Source of the DNA: Brevibacterium sp.
GTDB taxonomy: Bacteria; Actinomycetota; Actinomycetes; Actinomycetales; Brevibacteriaceae
Assembly (NCBI RefSeq): GCF_022712115.1
Contig: NZ_JALAHB010000022.1
Coordinates: 1 to 42,251 of the forward strand
Length of the DNA: 42,251 nucleotides
Direction of reading: 5' to 3'
In this document: positions 38,678 to 42,251 of the stretch, in pieces
Layout: every line of letters starts with the position of its first letter
How positions within the stretch are numbered: position 1 is the stretch's first letter
Program-made: the position numbers and the translations under genes
Notes under the pieces: model-generated
Databases searched by the model: none
What the model was told of the DNA's origin: nothing
What the model saw: the letters and a program-made list of their open reading frames with translations, nothing else

Positions 38678-41470
38678 CTACAGCTTCACGTCCAGCTGCT
38701 CCGCGAGCACCGCGACGCGGAGGTAGCCCAGGTGCGAGTACGCCTGCGGGTGGTTGCCCAGATGCTGCTCCGCGTGCGGGTCGTACTCCTCGGACAGCAG
38801 GCCGGTGGGACCGCGCAGGGAGTCCAGCTGCCGGAAGAGCGCACGCGCCTCCTCCGCCCGCCCGGTGAGCAGGAACGCCTCGATGAGCCAGGTGGTGCAG
38901 ATGTGGAAGCCGCCCTCGAGGCCCGGGAGCCCGTCGTCGTAGCGGTAGCGGAAGACCGTGGGCCCCTCGCGCAGCTCGCGCTCGACGGCGTCCACCGTCG
39001 CGAGGAACCGCGGGTCGTCGGGGGCGAGCAGTCCCGACAGCCCCACGAAGAGGCAGGCGGCGTCCAGGTCGTCGTCGCCGTAGGCCACCGTGAAGGAGCC
39101 GGCCGTGTCGCTCCAGCCACGGGACAGCACCTGCTCCGCGATCTCCTCGCGCAGGCTCCGCCAGGGCCCGGTGGGCGTGCGGTCGAACCGCTCCGCCACT
39201 GCCAGCGCACGGTCCAGGGTCACCCAGCACATCACCTTCGTGTAGACGTTGTGCTTGGGCGCGCGGCGGGCCTCCCAGATCCCGTGGTCCGGTTCGTCCC
39301 AGCGGGCGGAGACCGCGTCGGCCATCGCCACGAGCAGCTCCCACTCGTCCTCGGCGAGGGCACCGCGCGCGGCCGCCGTGTCGTGGAGGAGCTCCGCCAC
39401 CGGACCGAACACGTCCAGCTGCACCTGGTGCTCCGCGGCGTTGCCCACCCGCACGGGGCGGGAGCCCGCGTAGCCGGGAAGGTGCTCCAGGACGGCCTCG
39501 CTGGTGAGCGCGGAGCCGTCCACGGCGTAGAGGGGGTGGAGGAACTCCGGGCCGGGGGCCTCGGCGAGGATTCCGCGCAGCCACTGCACGAACCCCTCGG
39601 CCTCGCCGGTGGAGCCCAGCTCCAGCAGGGCGCGCACCGTCATGGAGCCGTCCCGCAGCCAGCAGTAGCGGTAGTCCCAGTTGCGGACGCCGCCCACGCC
39701 CTCGGGCAGGGAGGTGGTGGGCGCGGCGAGCACTCCGCCCGTGGGGGCGTGGCACAGCGCGCGGAGGGTGAGCGCGGAGCGCACCACGCCGTCGCGCACG
39801 TGCGCGGGCAGGTGCAGCGAGTGCACCCAGTTCTCCCAGAAGCCCTCGGCAAGGGCGCGGATCTGCGTCTCCTCCCCCAGCACCGCGGCCGAGGCCGCCT
39901 CCGGATCGGAGCCGCAGGCGAACACCAGCACCGCCTTGCCGCCGGGCAGATCGCGCGGCACGACGGTGGCGACGGCGGTGTGCGAGCCGTCCTCCTCCTC
40001 GAGGGCGAACCGGACCCCGGGCGCATAGAGGGTCATGGGCTCGCTGGTGCCGAGCACACGCACGGAGGCGCCGTCCACCTCGAGCGCGGTGGGCACCGCC
40101 CCGTAGTCCAGGCGCGGCGCGAAGCGGATCCGTGCAGGCGCGTCGCCGGTGAGGACGCGCATGAGGACGGTCTCCTGGGAGTCCTCCGGGACCGGAGCCA
40201 GGTAGTCCGCGGCCTCCAGGCCGGCCCAGCGGGTGACGACCGTCATGGTGTCGCCGCGGTACCGCTGGTCGAGGGGACGCGGGGCGGGACCGGTGCCGGA
40301 TCCGGTGCCGCGGGCGCCCGGACCCTCCGGCGCCACGGCGAAGTAGCCCGCAGCCGGGGAACCCAGGATCTCCGAGAACACACTCGCGGAGTGGGGCAGG
40401 GGGTGCGGCATCCAGCAGATCCGGCCGGCCGGGTCCACGAGCGCGGTGGAGTGGCCGTTGCCCAGCATGCTGTGCCGCTCGATCCGCTCGGAGGTGCGTC
40501 CGTACATCCAGGACCGGCGCAGCTCGAACACCGTGGCGAGCACCAGCCCCACGGCCTCGGGGTCCGGGACGAGGAAGCTCGCGGCGGACTCCGCACCGGG
40601 CTCCGCGCACACACGCAGGCCGAGGTCCCGGTCGCCGGTCTCACGCGACTCCGCGCCCGTGCGCAGAGAGGCGAGCGCGGCCTCGTCGGACACGTCGTCA
40701 CCGATGTAGAGGACCGCGCCGGCCCCCAGCCGCTTCCGCAGCGCCACGAGCGCATCGGCCTTGGAGCCGGGGATGACGGTGAGGTCGAAGACGTCGCGAC
40801 CGGCCACTGGCTCGATGCCCAGGCGGTCCGCGGTCGCGTGGACCCATGCGGTGATCTGCGCGCGCTCGTCCTCGGTGCGGCCGCGCAGGTGGACGGCCGC
40901 TCCGAGCGGCTTGAGCTCGATGAAGACGGACGGCAGGCGGCGACGGAGCTCCAGGAGGGCCTCCCGCAGATCCGTGAGCCGCAGCTCCTCCGTCTCCCCG
41001 ATGTCGTCGAAGTCGTCGATGCCGAACTCCCCGCCGTGGGAGCCCACCAGGTGGACCTCGCGCGGGAGGCGGGACATCGCGGCGAGGTCTCGCAGGGACC
41101 GGCCGGAGATGACGGCGGAGTGGGTGGCCGGCAGGCCCGCGAGCGCGCGCATCGTCTCGACGTTGAGTTCGAGCGGGTAGGCGCGCGTGGGCCTGTCGAC
41201 GAGCGGGGCGATGGTGCCGTCGTAATCCGTGGCGATGAGCAGGGAGTCCGTGCGGACGAGTTCGACGAGCCTGCCGAAGAGCGCATCCCCCAGCCGGCGC
41301 GAGGCCTCCGCGAGATCGACGAGCAGACCGCCGCCGAGGCCCGGGCGGCCCACGCCGCCGCTCGGAGCCCTGTGGACGGCGGCCGCCGCGGGGCCAGGAC
41401 CTCCGGGCATGGTGTGCACGGGCGCGAGGCTTCCGGGGGCGGTGCCGGCAGCATGCGTGCGTGCGCTCAT
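38678..41470 (-). CDS. Trehalose-6-phosphate phosphatase fused to GH15 glucoamylase/trehalase-like domain, 930 aa
   Basis: Residues ~75-310 are a HAD-superfamily trehalose-phosphatase: DYDGT (82-86), motif II ISGRS, GSHGGEFG and GDDVSDEAAL (~256). Residues ~335-930 match glycoside hydrolase family 15: RNWDYRYCWLRDGSMT (~594), the probable acid GIWEARRAPKHNVYTKVM, and the probable base SEEYDP near the C-terminus. GH15 in actinobacteria includes trehalases and glucoamylase-like enzymes. The fusion could convert trehalose-6-phosphate to trehalose and then to glucose, or act separately. The ATG at 41470 overlaps the preceding stop (ATGA). No signal peptide; cytoplasmic. Confidence 0.93.
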   Translation of the reverse strand: MSARTHAAGTAPGSLAPVHTMPGGPGPAAAAVHRAPSGGVGRPGLGGGLLVDLAEASRRLGDALFGRLVELVRTDSLLIATDYDGTIAPLVDRPTRAYPLELNVETMRALAGLPATHSAVISGRSLRDLAAMSRLPREVHLVGSHGGEFGIDDFDDIGETEELRLTDLREALLELRRRLPSVFIELKPLGAAVHLRGRTEDERAQITAWVHATADRLGIEPVAGRDVFDLTVIPGSKADALVALRKRLGAGAVLYIGDDVSDEAALASLRTGAESRETGDRDLGLRVCAEPGAESAASFLVPDPEAVGLVLATVFELRRSWMYGRTSERIERHSMLGNGHSTALVDPAGRICWMPHPLPHSASVFSEILGSPAAGYFAVAPEGPGARGTGSGTGPAPRPLDQRYRGDTMTVVTRWAGLEAADYLAPVPEDSQETVLMRVLTGDAPARIRFAPRLDYGAVPTALEVDGASVRVLGTSEPMTLYAPGVRFALEEEDGSHTAVATVVPRDLPGGKAVLVFACGSDPEAASAAVLGEETQIRALAEGFWENWVHSLHLPAHVRDGVVRSALTLRALCHAPTGGVLAAPTTSLPEGVGGVRNWDYRYCWLRDGSMTVRALLELGSTGEAEGFVQWLRGILAEAPGPEFLHPLYAVDGSALTSEAVLEHLPGYAGSRPVRVGNAAEHQVQLDVFGPVAELLHDTAAARGALAEDEWELLVAMADAVSARWDEPDHGIWEARRAPKHNVYTKVMCWVTLDRALAVAERFDRTPTGPWRSLREEIAEQVLSRGWSDTAGSFTVAYGDDDLDAACLFVGLSGLLAPDDPRFLATVDAVERELREGPTVFRYRYDDGLPGLEGGFHICTTWLIEAFLLTGRAEEARALFRQLDSLRGPTGLLSEEYDPHAEQHLGNHPQAYSHLGYLRVAVLAEQLDVKL

Positions 41471-42234
41471 ACCGAGGCCTCCTCCTCTGCCGCCCGCTGC
41501 CGGGCGAGTGATCTGCGTGAATAGCCGCCCACCAGGAAGAACACCCCCACGATGAGCGCGGCGGCGCCGGTGAAGCCGAACACGGACAGCGCCCCCATCG
41601 AGGAGGCGGCGAGCACGATCACGCCCAGCGCCAGGTGGACGGCGCCGGAGATGGCGAAGTCGGAGCGCATGCGCATGCCGCGCTGCTGACGCCAGATCCA
41701 GAGCTCGAGGAGCCCGTGGAGGACCGCCCACACCGCCACCGCGGCGCGGAGCTGGGCCGAGCTCTCCGCGAGGAACAGGAAGGCCAGCGCCGGGACGACC
41801 ACCACGGCCTCGCCCAGGAGCGGGGTGCGCAGGTCCGTGTGCGTGCGCAGGCCGTGGACGAGGACGAGGACACCCGCGGCCGCCAGATAGGCGATGAGCA
41901 GGTTGTCCACGGTGGCGACGGGGATGCCCAGGTTCGCGGGAGACCCCAGCTGCTCACGCGGCCAGAAGACCATCGCGAGCCCGAAGACCACACCCAGCAG
42001 GCCGCGGATGCTCATCCACGCGCCCAGGGTGCGCAGGTCGCCGAGGCCGGGAGCCGGCTGCCCCTCCGCAGGGCGAGCCGGATGATCCGAGGCGCCTCCT
42101 GCCGCGGGGGCTCCCGCCGGGGCGGCGGCCGCGGGCTGCGAGGAGGGAGAGGTGGGGGTCGTGGGAACGGACTCGGCGCCAGCGTGGTCGGTGCCTGCGG
42201 CGGAGTCGTGCGGTTCTGCGGTGCCAGTGCTCAT
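41467..42234 (-). CDS. DUF308/HdeD-like polytopic membrane protein, 255 aa
   Basis: A Pro/Ala/Ser-rich N-terminus of ~70 residues precedes about six TM helices in paired hydrophobic blocks: WMSIRGLLGVVFGLAMVFW, LLIAYLAAAGVLVLVHGL, AVVVVPALAFLFLAES, AAVAVWAVLHGLLELWIW, FAISGAVHLALGVIVLAASS and ALIVGVFFLVGGYSRRS. The pattern resembles the acid-resistance/DUF308 family. The start at 42234 is close to the window end, so upstream context is unseen. Its stop overlaps the trehalose-phosphatase/GH15 start. Function unknown. Confidence 0.88.
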   Translation of the reverse strand: MSTGTAEPHDSAAGTDHAGAESVPTTPTSPSSQPAAAAPAGAPAAGGASDHPARPAEGQPAPGLGDLRTLGAWMSIRGLLGVVFGLAMVFWPREQLGSPANLGIPVATVDNLLIAYLAAAGVLVLVHGLRTHTDLRTPLLGEAVVVVPALAFLFLAESSAQLRAAVAVWAVLHGLLELWIWRQQRGMRMRSDFAISGAVHLALGVIVLAASSMGALSVFGFTGAAALIVGVFFLVGGYSRRSLARQRAAEEEASV

Positions 42235-42251
42235 CGGGAGCAGTCTAGCGA

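Noticed and set aside
38732..41524. Plus-strand open frame of about 930 codons
   Set aside because: Antisense shadow of the trehalose-phosphatase/GH15 gene, which has catalytic motifs on the minus strand.
1..42251. tRNA, rRNA, prophage or integrated element
   Set aside because: No cloverleaf, no rRNA-like conserved stretch, no integrase, transposase or att-like pair was recognised by eye.

Overview
The window is very GC-rich and gene-dense, with frequent GTG starts and stop/start overlaps (GTGA, ATGA, TGATG). It looks like a chromosomal segment of a high-GC Gram-positive actinobacterium, probably of the order Micrococcales. Pointers are the heterodimeric E1 plus E2 2-oxoacid dehydrogenase operon, the fused CopD/CtaG copper membrane protein, a DtxR/IdeR-type iron box, a CsoR-type copper box, a trehalose-phosphatase/GH15 fusion and cysteine-free ribosomal protein paralogues. 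I see no rRNA, tRNA, IS element, prophage or CRISPR array. Genus cannot be fixed from sequence alone.

Left part (1-11303, all minus strand). This is the most unusual region. Five genes, read right to left, encode a proline-rich polytopic membrane protein, a small 3-TM protein with a repetitive tail, a secreted and membrane-anchored von Willebrand A protein, a 1175-residue divergent tubulin/FtsZ-superfamily protein, and a large 2-TM protein cut by the window edge. Two junctions overlap by 1-4 bases, so it behaves as an operon. The tails of the vWA protein and the small membrane protein share repeated SPFG/DPFG motifs on the predicted cytoplasmic side. This suggests a membrane machine built around a cytoplasmic tubulin-like polymer or scaffold.

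Middle part (11462-28641). A nitrilase-family amidohydrolase and the CopD/CtaG fusion form a coupled pair. Next come HU and the rpmB-rpmG-rpsN set of zinc-independent ribosomal proteins, with a long leader. A plus-strand membrane protein with a SPOR-like C-terminus follows and converges, over a long bidirectional terminator, on the E1alpha-E1beta-E2 operon. That operon has a recognisable promoter with a palindrome over its -10 box. Further right are a ThDP-dependent acetolactate-synthase-like enzyme, a three-gene unit (WXG100-like protein, unknown protein, alpha/beta hydrolase with GYSQGG), and purB on the plus strand.

Right part (28641-42251). A CitA/CitB-type two-component system converges on purB across a 38-bp perfect palindrome. 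Beyond it are a divergent TetR regulator and ABC-2/YhgE-like membrane protein, a siderophore-interacting protein with an iron box, and copZ with a perfect copper box. Then come a small membrane protein, a secreted-protein/response-regulator/histidine-kinase trio arranged like cseA-cseB-cseC, and a DUF308-like membrane protein coupled to a trehalose-phosphatase/GH15 fusion. Most adjacent transcription units end in strong hairpins or palindromes.
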